From contig JAOANR010000005.1 of the NCBI GenBank assembly GCA_030278955.1, positions 3,949,431 to 4,013,430 of the forward strand: a stretch of 64,000 nucleotides of DNA, in the 5' to 3' direction. Of this stretch, positions 22,975-34,441 are shown in pieces. The stretch's first letter is position 1, and the number at the start of each line of letters is the position of its first letter. A model generated the notes under the pieces. It was not told where the DNA came from. It searched no databases and saw only the letters and a program-made list of their open reading frames with translations. Position numbers and translations under genes: made by a program. The stretch comes from Hygrophila difformis. Taxonomy: Eukaryota > Streptophyta > Magnoliopsida > Lamiales > Acanthaceae.

Positions 22975-24360
22975 TATGATACTAGTAGTATTTCACTGGG
23001 CCCATAAATAAGTGACAAGTAATGTAGGCACAATCTTTGTGGGATATCACCAAATTACAAGCCAACACTGTACTTTTTAATGTTTATTACTACTATTGTT
23101 TTTTTCCTACAAAGTTTGGCAGTTTCTTATGCTGTTCTATAAGAACAAACAAGAAGTATTAATTCTTTTTAAAATACTCCCGCCAAATACATGATGTTCA
23201 AATATGAATTTCTTTGAAATATGACTTCGCTTGGGGTACAGCGGATACAAAAAAATTTAATTTTCAATCGCCTAAATAGTTCAAGGCTTTATTTTGGTTT
23301 ATATCAGTTATTCTTAGGCCACATTAGGCTCAAGACTAATCACTCGAGTATCAGGTGGACAATGGAGTGTTGTCTCTCCCAAAGCAGAATTCTGTATACT
23401 ATTGTGCATGCCTCTGTTGTCTTCCCGCCTCTGATTCTATGCGTTGGCCTCCTCGACTCATCCTCTCCTATTCCACCATTGGTGGTGGAAAGAGTGAGTC
23501 TGCCCCCAATACTCGGGTCGGAGTCGGAGTATCCTTCTGATTAAAATTTTGTGTCCCCAAGATAAGTATCATTTGACATATATCTTATGTTAAAAAAAAA
23601 AAAAGTTGGCATATCCTTTGAAGGTAAGTATAGTTTGATTTCATGTTGTTCAAAGTGTAAAGTTATTGAATTTTGATTTAAACATTGATTTGAAATAATT
23701 GTATCAATTGTTTACTATGCCCCTTACCTATGAAATAAGTCAATAATGGCTATCACCATTGTATATTAACCATACATATATCGAATTTTGAGTTATTATC
23801 TATCCATGCTTTCACCAATCCAATTGAACTATTGGTTTGCAAATTGTGGCACTATTCATTTGACTAATTTGATTTCAATTTTTAGTTATATAAGTTAAAA
23901 TATAGCAAAGTGAGATCTTGTTAGATTCGTCTCGTCTTGTAGTTTTTAAATATAAAACTTTTAGAATTTTTATTTGTACCGAAGTTGAGTTATTGATGGT
24001 TTAAAATGTGTATTGGACTGCGCACTATGTGTGTCCGTAGCAAATATTGAAAAACGGAGGAAGTATTTAGTATTCTCTAATTTGCTTTAATATTAGTTAG
24101 AATGTGGTTGCAAAACCTCTCAACCACATGCTCTTGTCCCTAGGGTTAAAGTATTTGTATTACTCCATGGTTAAGGAGTGTTGACAATTTGAATTTTTGA
24201 GTTTGAATGGAATGGAATATGGATGAAGAAGACTCACATTGATACTGATATACTAGTAGGAGTAAGTATTAAAGTGGCAAAAAAGTAGAAAAAAAACAAA
24301 AAGGAAAGAAAGAAGAGGTTAGGGAAGAGGGAAGACTGAAGAGAGGACTTGGAAAAACAG
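22975..24360. other. Intergenic DNA with MITE fragments
   Basis: No gene was recognised. A truncated Stowaway spans about 23840-24063 (right end ACGGAGGAAG). The frame at 23221-23544 has no recognisable domain and its context is repetitive. Confidence 0.4.
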
Positions 24361-24367
24361 ATAATGG

Positions 24368-24620
24368 TACCTGTTACCCTGTCAGAAAATGCCAGAAACT
24401 TTTCTACCCGCCGCCTTACGGAAGTTAGTTTTTTACCCAAAAAGACCAAAAACCCTTGGCCCGGATACTTGGCCCGGACCGGGCCAAATATAATTGCACG
24501 GGCCAAAGCTTTAATTAATAAAATACTTAGAGTGATAGCTTGGCCCGGACATATGCACTTGGCCCGGACATATACACTTGGCCCGGACATATTTATACAC
24601 CTGCCAAGTTAGGTTTTAGG
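24368..24620. repeat. GGCCCGG-rich inverted arm, left
   Basis: Begins with CCTGTCAGAAAATGCCAG, then ACTTTTCTACCCGCCGCC, ACGGAAGTTAGTTTTTTACC and repeated TTGGCCCGGA / CGGGCCAA phrases. The reverse complement of 31930-32512 follows the same order, so the two form inverted arms about 8 kb apart. Confidence 0.8.
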
Positions 24621-24780
24621 GTTTCCAAGCCAAAGGGTTTAGGGTTTTTTCAGATTTTTTAATTCTTTCTTTAGCTCAAAAGTTTTGAATTCTTCGTACA
24701 ACTAATTTATTATTATTAATATATTATTATTATTATTATTATTATTATATAATTTTTATTATAAATAGTTATTTGTATAA

Positions 24781-25131
24781 TATTTCCTCTTTTTTTTCTT
24801 TTCCCAAAATTTTCTTCTTTTCCTTTTCTTCTATTTTTTCCTTTTTCTTTCTTTTTTTTTCTTGTTTTCTTTTGTTCTTTTTTTTTTTTGCTTTTTTTGT
24901 AAATTTTTCTCTTTTTTTCTTGTTTTCTTTTGTTTTTCTTTTTTTCCTTTTCTTTCTCTTTTTTCTTATTTTTTTTCTTTCTTTTTTCCTTGTTTTTTTT
25001 CCTTTTCTTCCTTTTTTTTCTTTGTTTTTTTTCCTTTATTTTATTTTATTTTTTCTTCTCATTCCTTTCCTATTTTTTTTTCTTTCTTTTGTTTTCTCTT
25101 TCTTTTTTCCTTGTTTTCTTTTATTTTTTAT
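24781..25131. repeat. Polypyrimidine tract
   Basis: About 350 bases almost entirely T and C on the plus strand, built of TTTTCTTTTCC-like units. Translations are Phe/Ser/Leu artefacts. A shorter related tract with the same flanking phrase AAATAGTTATTTGTATAA lies at 26660-26831. Confidence 0.9.
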
Positions 25132-25481
25132 TTGGTAGTGAATATTATTTACTTGAAAATTGATTCATATGATCGAATAAATTATATTATAAAATTATAA
25201 TACTAATACTAATAATTATAATGAATAAACACATATCATTTCACTTCTTCGACGACATCATTCTTGTTTTTAAATGAAGTATTGTATTGCATCAAGTGAA
25301 GCCCCGTCATTGAGATATTTTGGAGATCAAGCATATATCAGAAGGCTTCTTCACATCTTTTCTTGCGAAGAGGTTTATATCTAAAATGCAATATAATGAA
25401 AGCATAGCATCCGAATCCTCCCATTCCCTTATAAATTGACGAAAAAAACTTAAAATAAGCTATATTTAAAGAACCGGTTAA

Positions 25482-25485
<4 letters not shown>

Positions 25486-25554
<69 letters not shown>
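25486..25554. repeat. (AAT)n microsatellite
   Basis: About 23 units. It falls inside the apparent intron of the adjacent coding fragment. Confidence 0.95.
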
Positions 25555-25555
<1 letters not shown>

Positions 25556-25580
25556 TAATGGCGATGCATAATGAACTTAC

Positions 25581-25860
25581 ATTGTTGCAGATACCCATTA
25601 CGGAAATGATCACATCAAGGAAGCACATTGGCACAAGGTTTTCAGTGGTGCTTACAACTCTATGTTGTCCATACACATTCCGAACATTGCTTATAGGTTC
25701 ATCTTTCTCGTACAAGTGATATTTGCCGAACACGCATCCTCCGATTATTGTTGAAAATTGATCCAACAACCTTTTCATAACTGTCCACTTTCCAAATCCC
25801 TTAGAATCGAAATTTAACGGAAGCGGTTGATCACGGTGAGGTGATATTTTTCGATTTCTC
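25581..25860 (-). pseudogene. Unrecognised coding-like fragment, copy 1
   Basis: On the minus strand a frame of about 90 codons includes KWTVMKRLLDQFSTIIGG, then HLYEKDEPISNVRN, and ends at a good splice donor (AAT|GTAAGT) at 25581. A diverged second copy lies at 26160-26405. I do not recognise the family. The donor and the preserved frame suggest a captured exon of a cellular gene or a transposon gene rather than random sequence. No start or promoter was identified. Confidence 0.4.
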
Positions 25861-26159
25861 CCATTCCCTATCAGTGAATATACGTTAATAAACTAGTAAC
25901 TGCAGTTAAACACCAGAAAAATTAGTCTCGATTTTAATAATAACTTAAACAATTACACCACACAACTACTGTATAAATTAAATACTATTGAATGGTGTAA
26001 TACACAAAATTACTTGTCTAATTTTGTAACTTTATTAATTTACGCATAATCTATTGAACTGTTACGAAATTTGGAAAAAAAAGAGATTATTAAAAAGAGA
26101 AGAAGTATAAAGAGATAATTAAAAAGAGAATTGTTGTGTACTAGGTTTGTATATCATTA

Positions 26160-26405
26160 CTCAAAACAAGCATCGAGGATAGCACATTGGCAAATGTCCC
26201 ATTGGTTGTTACAACTTCTTCTTGCTCCTGCACATTCCAAACATTGCTTATAGATTCCTCTTTACGTGTAGGTGATATTTATCGAGTGTGCCTCCTTCGA
26301 ATCATTGTTGGAACTTCATCCAACAACCTCTCTGTAACTGCCCATTTTCGAATCTTCGAATCAAAACTTAACAGAAGCAGTTGATCATGGTGAGGTGGAA
26401 ATAAC
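26160..26405 (-). pseudogene. Unrecognised coding-like fragment, copy 2
   Basis: Colinear with copy 1 (shared phrases such as CATTGCTTATAG, CAACAACCT and AGTTGATCATGGTGAGGTG). It has a stop in the matching frame and many substitutions, so it is not coding. The duplication shows the segment was mobile or tandemly copied. Confidence 0.45.
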
Positions 26406-26407
26406 TT

Positions 26408-26512
26408 AAATTCAGGCCCGAAATCCTTCTAATGGCCTATTTCCCTAATTCAAAATATCATGGCTCAAACATGGAAATGACTCTTCTGGTGGCCTATTTT
26501 AATTATTACCTA
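26408..26512. mobile_element. Truncated MULE terminus
   Basis: Matches the right-terminal 105 bases of the MULE at 27449-28627 (TTCAGGCCCGAAATCC ... GGTGGCCTATTTTAATTATTACC). It runs directly into a TTA microsatellite. Confidence 0.7.
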
Positions 26513-26513
26513 C

Positions 26514-26594
<81 letters not shown>
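26513..26594. repeat. (TTA)n microsatellite at a MULE end
   Basis: About 27 units starting directly after the ATTATTACCTA end of the MULE fragment. Confidence 0.95.
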
Positions 26595-26596
<2 letters not shown>

Positions 26597-26659
26597 TTTT
26601 TTTATTCTTCAAATTTGTTATTTTGTATAAATATTTTATAAACAAAATAATCTGTATTA

Positions 26660-26831
26660 TAAATAGTTATTTGTATAAAGTTTTTTTCTCTTTTTTCTTT
26701 TCCTACAATATTTTTTCCTTTTCTTCTATTTTTTCCCTTTTTCTTTTTTTTTTCCTTGTTTTCTTTTGTTCTTCTTTTTTTGCTTTTTTTTTTTAAAAAA
26801 AATTTATCTCTTTTTTTTTCCCCTTATTATT
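26660..26831. repeat. Polypyrimidine tract, second copy
   Basis: Shorter relative of 24781-25131 with the same upstream phrase and order of TTTTCTTCTATTTTTTCC units. Confidence 0.8.
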
Positions 26832-27448
26832 ATGAAGATTTTTTCAAGATTTTGTTATATTAATAGATAGATTTATTTTCTAAATATAGATATTGATGAT
26901 GTGTCTGATGATGTGGCATTACTCAGTGATTACTTAGTAACTATCAGGCAAAAAAGTCTGCACAGGCAAAAAAGTCTGCACAGACAAAAAAGTATTCAGG
27001 ATTTATTATATAGATTATATATAGATTAAATAATTAGAAAAATTAAAATACTAATATTAATAATTCAACCGAAAAACAGTTTCCAAAAATATGTTAATTA
27101 ATAATATAATAATTATAATTATAATCATATCTACATCTATAATTAAAAAATATTTTTTTATCAATTTTTGTCTATCTATTATACAGTTAATTAAATTTTT
27201 TTAATGATATTAAATTTTATAGTTAAACCTACTAAAAATTATGTTTAAAATTTGATTAATCTTACTATAGCGGATTATACTTTTTTAATTAAATATAAAT
27301 TTTGATAGACTAACTAAAGTATATTAATTTATTATATTTTTTAGGTAAATATAAATTTTATTAAATATAAATCTTACTATTTTTTTAATTTATTATATTT
27401 TTTATGTAATATTTTGGATTCAAACTTTAATATGACTAATAAAATATA

Positions 27449-28627
27449 GAGGTAATAACTAAAATAGGCCACTAGAAGGAGTCATTTTCACTTTTAGGCC
27501 ACAATATTTTGATTTAGGAAAATAGGCCATTAGAAGGATTTCGGGCCTGAATTTAGGCCATTGGGCTGGAATTCGGGCTGTGATGGCCTAAAAATGGAAA
27601 TGACTCCTTCTGGTGGCTTATTTTAGTTTTTTTCAATTATTTTTTTTTTATTTTATGTAATTAAAATAAATAATACTCATTTTGTCATTATTTATGTCCT
27701 ATTTTTTTCTTGTTCCAATATTTTTATTTTATTTTCATTTAAAAATAATTAAATATTAATCTTCAAACCTACCCATCACCTGACATTAATAAATAAATAT
27801 ATTAGACTTTCAAATTACCCTCTACCATTAATAATTCCAGTCCACTCCACAACCACATATCAGTAAATCATACATAAATAAATAAATTAAAATTGTAAAC
27901 TCATTAAAATCATATTATATAAATTTTTAAGTTACCTTTTTTAACACTAATAATGTGACGAATGGAGTAATATAAAAAAATATTAATTCAAATATATTAT
28001 AAAATAAGTAAAACAAACATATATTCAAATAAATTATAAAGTAAAAAATAAACATGTTTTATATAAGTATCCGAAAATTTTAGGACATGATACTTTATGT
28101 AGGGATAATTAGTATTAAATACAAGGATATATTAGGATTAAAAAATGTAGCTTAAGAATTTATATAATGTGGTTGTAATGAATTTATAATTTAAATTTAT
28201 TTATTTATGTGTGATTTACTGATATATGGTTGTAGGTTGGATGAGAATTATTAGTGGTAATGTGTTTGAAAGTTTAATCTATTTATTTATTAATACGATA
28301 TGATGGGGATATTTGGTGCTTAATATTTAATTATTTTTAAAATGAAAATAAAAATATTGGAACAAGAAAAAAAAGAAAGTAGAACATAAATAATGACGGA
28401 ATGAGTATTATTTATTTTAATTAAATAAATAAAAAAATAATTCAAAAAACTAAAATAGGCCACCAGAATGAGTCATTTCCACTTTTAGGCCATCGCAGCC
28501 CGAATTCCAGCCTAATGGCCTAAATTCAGGCCCGAAATCCTTCTAATGGCTCTTTTTCCTAAATCAAAATATTGTGGCCAAAAAGTGGAAATGACTCATT
28601 CTGGTGGCCTATTTTAATTATTACCTC
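27449..28627. mobile_element. Complete palindromic MULE-type element
   Basis: Flanked by a perfect 9-bp duplication, TAAAATATA, at 27440-27448 and 28628-28636, the Mutator signature. The ends are GAGGTAATAACTAAAATAGG and CCTATTTTAATTATTACCTC. The two arms are inverted copies over nearly their whole length (about 580 bases each), so the element is one long hairpin. Each arm also holds its own inner inverted repeat (27464-27630 and 28446-28618). No transposase is encoded. Confidence 0.9.
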
Positions 28628-28835
28628 TAAAATATATATTGGACATAATATATTATATAAAAGAATTTATAATATATACATTTAATATTTTTTTGTATTT
28701 AACTTAAAAGGAAAAATTAATTACTAAATACAATGTTGTCACGTTGTTGCGCTAATGCGAAACTTTTCAAACGTTAATACGTGAAATCAGATTCTTTTCA
28801 AATTCTTAAGACCAAAATACGATATTTTTAGAATT

Positions 28836-30601
28836 GATGAGATTGAATTTGATATTTTAAAACGTAGAAGGGTGGAATTTTTAAACTAAAGAAAGTTTAG
28901 ATGTATTTTTTGTCAAATAAAATTCAAGGCATAAATCACCAAACTTGATAAGTTTAGGGTTATATTTTGGGATTAGTTCAAATAACAATTAATTAGTACT
29001 CTTTATTTATGTTTAATTGTTTATTTTATGCTATTTTTTTGTGACAAATAAAATGGTAAATGATGTTTGATTGAATTCACATGTTTTGTATCATGTTTGA
29101 ACATGTAGCATGCTCACCTAATATTAGAGTTTTTTTGGTAAAAATATTGCTACAACCAAACTATTTATTATTATCACAAATCTTTAAATATTGTGTATAC
29201 TAAAATACTTCTAATATTCTTTTACAGTATAAATTATTTATAAAAAAAATTGTATAACAATTTATTCCGAATTTCACATGTATTTTTATTTTATATTGAA
29301 ATATATAAGGATTATTGGATATATATATATATATATTTCTATTTTTATATTGAAATAGAAGAAGACTACTCCATCCGTTTTCTATAAATTGTAACAATTG
29401 GACATTTGATAATATTCACTCACGCACTTTGACTTTAAGTTTTATAATAGTTATATAAGTTAAAATATAACCAAGTAAGATCTTGTTAGATTTGGCTCGT
29501 CGAATAGTTTTTAAATATTAAAATTTTACAATTTTTACTTGTACCCAACTTGAATTATTAGTAATTTAAATTGTGCACTGGATTGCGTGATTCAGTGGAA
29601 GCCTGAGGCAAATTCAATTTATTAGACTTGTGGCCCCCCACTATAGCCCCGTGAATTTTCCCACAGACCCCGCTAAGACATCTAATGCCCCTGACATATG
29701 AAGAAATAACACTGACCTGCATTTCCCCCTTCCCCTGCCTCTACTTTTATCTACTTCCCCCAATAAATAACCCTAACCAACAGAATCCAATCCGTCCCAA
29801 TACAATCGCTCCCGCCGCGCCTGAGTCCACAAAAGATCCGCCGATCCTTGTAAACACACCCAAACGGTAAGCGCTGCCTTATTATAACTAAATGTTTCAT
29901 CCTTGGAGTTTATTCCTTTCGCTTTGCTTTGGCTTTTACTTTGCTCTATCATTTCGGCATCTGATTCGGTCATTTTATATCTTCATTCTGATTCTGCTTT
30001 TAGTTCTTATCCCCTGTTATGATTCTAAATCCTTTGCCACATCAACGCAAACTTTTCGTTAAAGAAGCTTGTATATAGATGCCTTACAATTGTTTGCCAA
30101 AATGCTTCTACTACCCAGCGTTTCTGCTAAGTTCCAAATTATGCAAAAAAAAAAAAAAATAGAGTGTGGAAGTATAAAACAATTAACTGAGGGTATATTA
30201 GTTCAGAGTAAATTGTTATACAACTATTTTTATAAATAATTTGTACTGTAAAAGAATATAAGGAGTATATTAGTATAAACAATAAGTAAAGATTTACGGT
30301 AATCATAAATAGATTGGGATTGTAGCAATATTTTTACCCAAGAAAACTCTAATATTAAGTGATCATGTTGCATGTCCAAACAGGGTATAAAACGTGTTAA
30401 TTCAATCAAACATCATTTATCATTTTATTTTTCGCAAATAATAGCCTAAAGTAAACAGTTAAACATAAAATATAACTATGAACCTATCAAGTTTGGCCAT
30501 TTATAATCTTAATTTTTTTTGACAAAAATACACCTAAACTTTATTTATTTAAAATTTATACCCTTATACTTTTTAAAATATCAAATTACACCTCATCATT
30601 G
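28836..30601. mobile_element. Long-inverted-repeat element with unrelated interior
   Basis: The left arm (about 28836-29280) and right arm (about 30195-30601) are inverted copies roughly 400-445 bases long, sharing TGATGTTTGATTGAATT and AGTATAAATTATTTATAAA-type phrases. Between them is about 900 bases unrelated to the arms, including a decayed Stowaway (29369-29592) and a GC-richer piece resembling a gene 5' end. The right arm abuts another MULE terminus at 30602, so its true end may be lost. No TSD was found. Confidence 0.65.
29616..29900 (+). pseudogene. Possible captured gene 5' end
   Basis: This piece is richer in C than its surroundings. It has a CAATAAATAACC TATA-like motif, a CT-rich leader and a good splice donor (AAACG|GTAAGCG) near 29867, followed by T-rich, intron-like sequence. 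It looks like the promoter, leader exon and intron start of a cellular gene carried between inverted arms. The parent gene is not recognised. The 61-codon frame at 29685-29870 has no identified domain. Confidence 0.4.
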
Positions 30602-30743
30602 CCTAAATTTAGGCCCGGAATTCCAGCCCAATGGCCTAAATTTAGGCCCGGAGTCCTTCTAATGACTCATTTTCCTAAATCAAAATGTGGTGGCCCAAAA
30701 GTGGAAATAACTCCTTCTGGTGGCATATTTTAGTTATTATCTC

Positions 30744-30752
<9 letters not shown>
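30602..30752. mobile_element. Truncated MULE terminus
   Basis: Matches the right-terminal 150 bases of the MULE at 27449-28627 and likewise ends in TTATTATCTC before a TTA microsatellite. Confidence 0.7.

Positions 30753-30810
<58 letters not shown>
30748..30810. repeat. (TTA)n microsatellite at a MULE end
   Basis: About 20 units following the MULE fragment, then TAC units. It encodes an artefactual poly-tyrosine frame. Confidence 0.95.
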
Positions 30811-31139
30811 TACTACTACCCGGGTATTGCACGGGAAGTAAAATTTATATATTTTAAAAATTCAAATAGTATATTACATAATATATATGTGAGTGAGGTT
30901 GTTGAAATTGGGGAAGAAAAGTTGGATGAGGTGTTGAAAAAAGGGGGTGGGAAAGTGGGGGAAAATTAGACTATATTATTTTTATATATAATAATATAAT
31001 ATATAGATATATAGATATATAGATTAGTAGTAGTACTACTACAATTATTATTATTTTTAGTAAATATATAATTATATATTAATTTTCGGAGCAGTGACAT
31101 ATTTTTGCGAACGTGACATATCTATATATATATAGATAA

Positions 31140-31340
31140 ATAAATAAACATATATTTAATTGGGTATCGGGTAGGGTAATCGGGTAATATATGAAATCCA
31201 TACGCTACCCGCATCCGATATGATTTATTTCGGTTTCAGGTAATAACCTACCTGTTACCCGATTATTTCTACCATACCCGTGCCCGATACCCGATTACCC
31301 GAAGGGTTACCCGACCCTACGGGTAAAGTTGACATCCCTA
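31140..31340. repeat. GGGTAATCGGGT-rich repeat, possible hAT end
   Basis: Inverted TACCCGAT / ATCGGGTA phrases end at GTTGACATCCCTA, which resembles a hAT right terminus. No left terminus or TSD was found. Confidence 0.4.
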
Positions 31341-31929
31341 ATAATCAAATGGTATAAAAACTGAAAATGTATAAATAAATAATAAATTCAGGATTAAAAT
31401 CTAAAATAAATAAAATAAAAAATGGAAAATAATAAAATCTAAAATAGATAAAATAAAGAATGCAAAGCAATATAATTCAAAATAGATAAAAATAAAATTT
31501 CAAATTTCAAATTTCAAACATTTTTTAAAATGAACATTGTGGGAATTTCATATAAATTGAAAATTACATATATTTTAAAAATTGAAAATATATAATGAAT
31601 AAATAATTAAATGCAAAAATTTAAACTTAGTAAATTAAAAAATACAAAATTATAAAGATAAAATAAAAAATGAACAATTTCAATTTCAAAACTTTAAAAT
31701 ATATTTAAGAGTGAATGTTAATATAAATTAAAAATTCCATATATTTCAAACACATAAAATCTATAATGAATAAATAAATAAATGCGAAAAAAATAATAAA
31801 TTAAAAAATATAAAAATCTATAAAAATTAAAAATTTAAAATGGAGACACCCGGTTAAATTTATGATGAGTTGTTTACTAATGATTTAATATATATATATA
31901 TAGATAATCTGTAAATTTAAAAAGAAAAG
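31341..31929. other. Very A-rich intergenic sequence
   Basis: Repeated AAAATAAATAAA phrases with no gene. Short stretches are approximately duplicated (for example AAAATTGAAAATATATAATG around 31575 and its relatives). Confidence 0.4.
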
Positions 31930-32512
31930 AAATGGAAATGGGCTTGGCCCGGACATTAAAATTCACGGGCCAAGCATTAAAATACCTGGGCCAAGCACAA
32001 AAGAAAAAAATGGAAATGGGCTTGGCCCGGATAAATTAAGGCGCGGGCCAAGCAAAAGGACACGGGCCAAGCAAAAGGCACGGGCCAAGTTATCCATTTC
32101 TACTTGGCCCAGTCCTTCTACAGCTTGGCCCGGACGGGCCAAGCATAATTCTTCCGGGCCAAGCACAAAAGAAAAAAAATGGAAATGGACTTGGCCCGGA
32201 TAAATTAAGGCGCGGGCCAAGCAAAAAGACCCGGGCCAAGCAAAAGGCACGGGCCAAGTTATCCATTTCTACTTGGCCCGGTCCTTATACAGCTTGGCCC
32301 GGGCGGGCCAAGCATAATTCTTCCGGGCCAAGCACCTCTAATCAAAAATAATTTGGATAAGCCTGGATTACACTTGGCCCGGGTATTTCTACTTGGCCCG
32401 GGCCGGGCCAAGCATCCGGGCCAAAGGGTTTTCAGTCTTTTCGGGTAAAAAACTAACTTCCGTAAAGTGGCGGGCAGAAAAGTCACTGAAAATTACTGAC
32501 AGGCCACAGTGA
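31930..32512. repeat. GGCCCGG-rich inverted arm, right
   Basis: Contains two tandem units of about 195 bases (near 31950-32145 and 32170-32340) full of CGGGCCAAGC and CTTGGCCCGG in both orientations. It ends with the segment matching, in reverse, the CCTGTCAG...ACGGAAGTTAG start of 24368-24620. Mixed-orientation short motifs near ends resemble CACTA subterminal repeats, but no CACT(A/G) end pair with a TSD could be confirmed. Confidence 0.8.
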
Positions 32513-32919
32513 TCTTTCACCCCTTGGAAAAATATCCTTTCCCAGCTTTATGATCTGTCTGAAGAGAAAGAGGGTTGGCAGTTGGCAGTAGAGTCTGTCT
32601 CTGTAGTCATAGTATTACATTGAAAACATGCCCTTTGCCATTTCTGTCTTTTCATTACACAACATCACCCTACACCCTTGAGTCTTGACCTTGTTGCTTG
32701 TTCTTCCCCTTAATATCACCTCTCTCAGCCCTCAAATTTGTACTAAGTTTTAACTGCTACTGTACTAGGAGTATAACTATCAAAAGTAGTACACGTAGAC
32801 TATTTTCTTGGCCTTTAATCTCCATCTCGAATGAATTAGGTACAGTAACTAAGATTTAATTGGAACACATCATAATGATTCAATCTTAAAGATACACTAG
32901 GAAGCTGCCTAGCTGCATG

Positions 32920-33521
32920 TAGGGGTGGGAATAGGCTAGACTATCTGACAGGAGCCTATGGCCTCGCTTACCGAAGGCCAGGCCAGGTCATGTTTTTTTA
33001 TAAATAGGCTAGACTTAGGTTATTTTTAAAGTTTATTTAGTTAAATAGGCCCGGGCCAGGCTTTATAAAAAGTCTATTAAGCCTATCAGGCCGGTCTATT
33101 TATCATTATTATTAGTCTGTTTATGTTTATTGCATAGGTATATGTCGTACTATTATTGTTATTATTTTATGTAGAAATAATTATTATTTTGATTTTATAT
33201 AAGTTTTCAAAATGTTTATAAGTTATTTCCCCATATATAAATAACTGTGAATGAAGATTTGCCCAAGTACACAAATTATGTATTCCAATTTTATGATTAA
33301 ATCCGGACATATATAAAAGAATTTTAACTTAATTTTGAAATATGTTTAATCAGACTTTTAAAAGGTTTAAAAACTGACCTATTTAAATAAATAGGCTAGG
33401 CTTAAGACCTATATAAGAGGCCTATCGCAAGTAATAGTCCAGGCTCGGGCCTAAAAAAATCGACGTAGATCTAGACCGTTTAAGCCTAAGCCTAGCACGA
33501 CCTAGCCTATTTACACCCATG
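32920..33521. mobile_element. hAT-type MITE, family A copy 2
   Basis: Starts TAGGGGTGGGAATAGG and ends CCTATTTACACCCATG. The flanks GCTGCATG and GTTGCATA match at 6 of 8 positions, an eroded TSD. Internally colinear with 1311-1896 and 43711-44294. Confidence 0.8.
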
Positions 33522-33529
33522 GTTGCATA

Positions 33530-33886
33530 GTAGTACTACTTTATAATACAAGAAGCCAAGCACTTTGTTACATTTAACCACATTCCATATTTGTCATCAT
33601 ACTCTACTCCAATTCTGGATTCATAGTTTAGCTACTCTTCTTTCTTGAAGGGCTGCTTCCTGCCGGTCGGGACGGGTCTCGAATTCACTTCGATCCATAT
33701 TATTCACTTTGTTCCATCTAAAGTGATCATTACAAGATAATGTGAATTTTGAGACACAAAAATTTTCATCCCAATTGCGACCTAAATTTTTCATGGTAAA
33801 TAGTACCGAATTTTGTTACGGATATAGAATTTTGAAAGGGAAATTTACCGTAGCAAAAATTTAAATTATTTTTATTATATTTATTA
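33530..33886. other. Intergenic DNA, nothing identified
   Basis: No open frame or repeat that I can name. Ordinary AT-rich sequence. Confidence 0.4.
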
Positions 33887-34147
33887 CTCCCTCCGTCATC
33901 AAATGATATTAATATTTCATGTTTTCACGCAATCCAATGCAAAATGTTTAACGAATAATATCTCAAAATGTATAAAAGGAAAGATTATAAAAATTTGATA
34001 TTCTAAAAATATGTGATTAGACGAATCTAACAAGATCTCACTTGACTATGTTTTATCTTATGTAACTGTGTTAAAAAGTCGAATCAAAGTTACTCAATGA
34101 ATAGTGTTTACTATTCAAACGATAATATAATTAAATGACGGAGGGAG
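33887..34147. mobile_element. Stowaway MITE
   Basis: CTCCCTCCGTCATCAAA and TTAAATGACGGAGGGAG ends with TA flanks. 261 bp, noncoding. Confidence 0.88.
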
Positions 34148-34441
34148 TATCTTTTATTATGATACCCTGTACACGTCAAAAAAATTTGAATAATTTATTT
34201 TAATTCTATTTCCATTTATCATACCCAATCCTATATTAAATATATTTGAGTTTTAATTATAGAAAATGACATATATGTATAGGGAATGGTTATGGTGCTT
34301 CCAAATATTTGGATGTACAGTCAAGACAACAATTTCATCCATTGAATTAAATCTTACGACTATAAATTAAAAAGGTAAAAATTGTCAAAAAAAATGTGTA
34401 ACAGTTTCTGCATTTACCAAAATCACTGAATATACTAATTA

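Noticed and set aside
24773..25200. Several overlapping Phe/Ser/Leu-rich frames
   Set aside because: They are products of the polypyrimidine tract in three phases; no start context or domain.
25338..25778. 146-codon minus-strand frame as a complete gene
   Set aside because: The middle is an AAT microsatellite lying beyond a good splice donor; only the first exon-like part is kept as a fragment.
26432..26641. 69-codon poly-leucine frame
   Set aside because: Microsatellite translation after a MULE fragment.
30685..30969. 94-codon poly-tyrosine frame
   Set aside because: Microsatellite translation starting in a MULE terminus.
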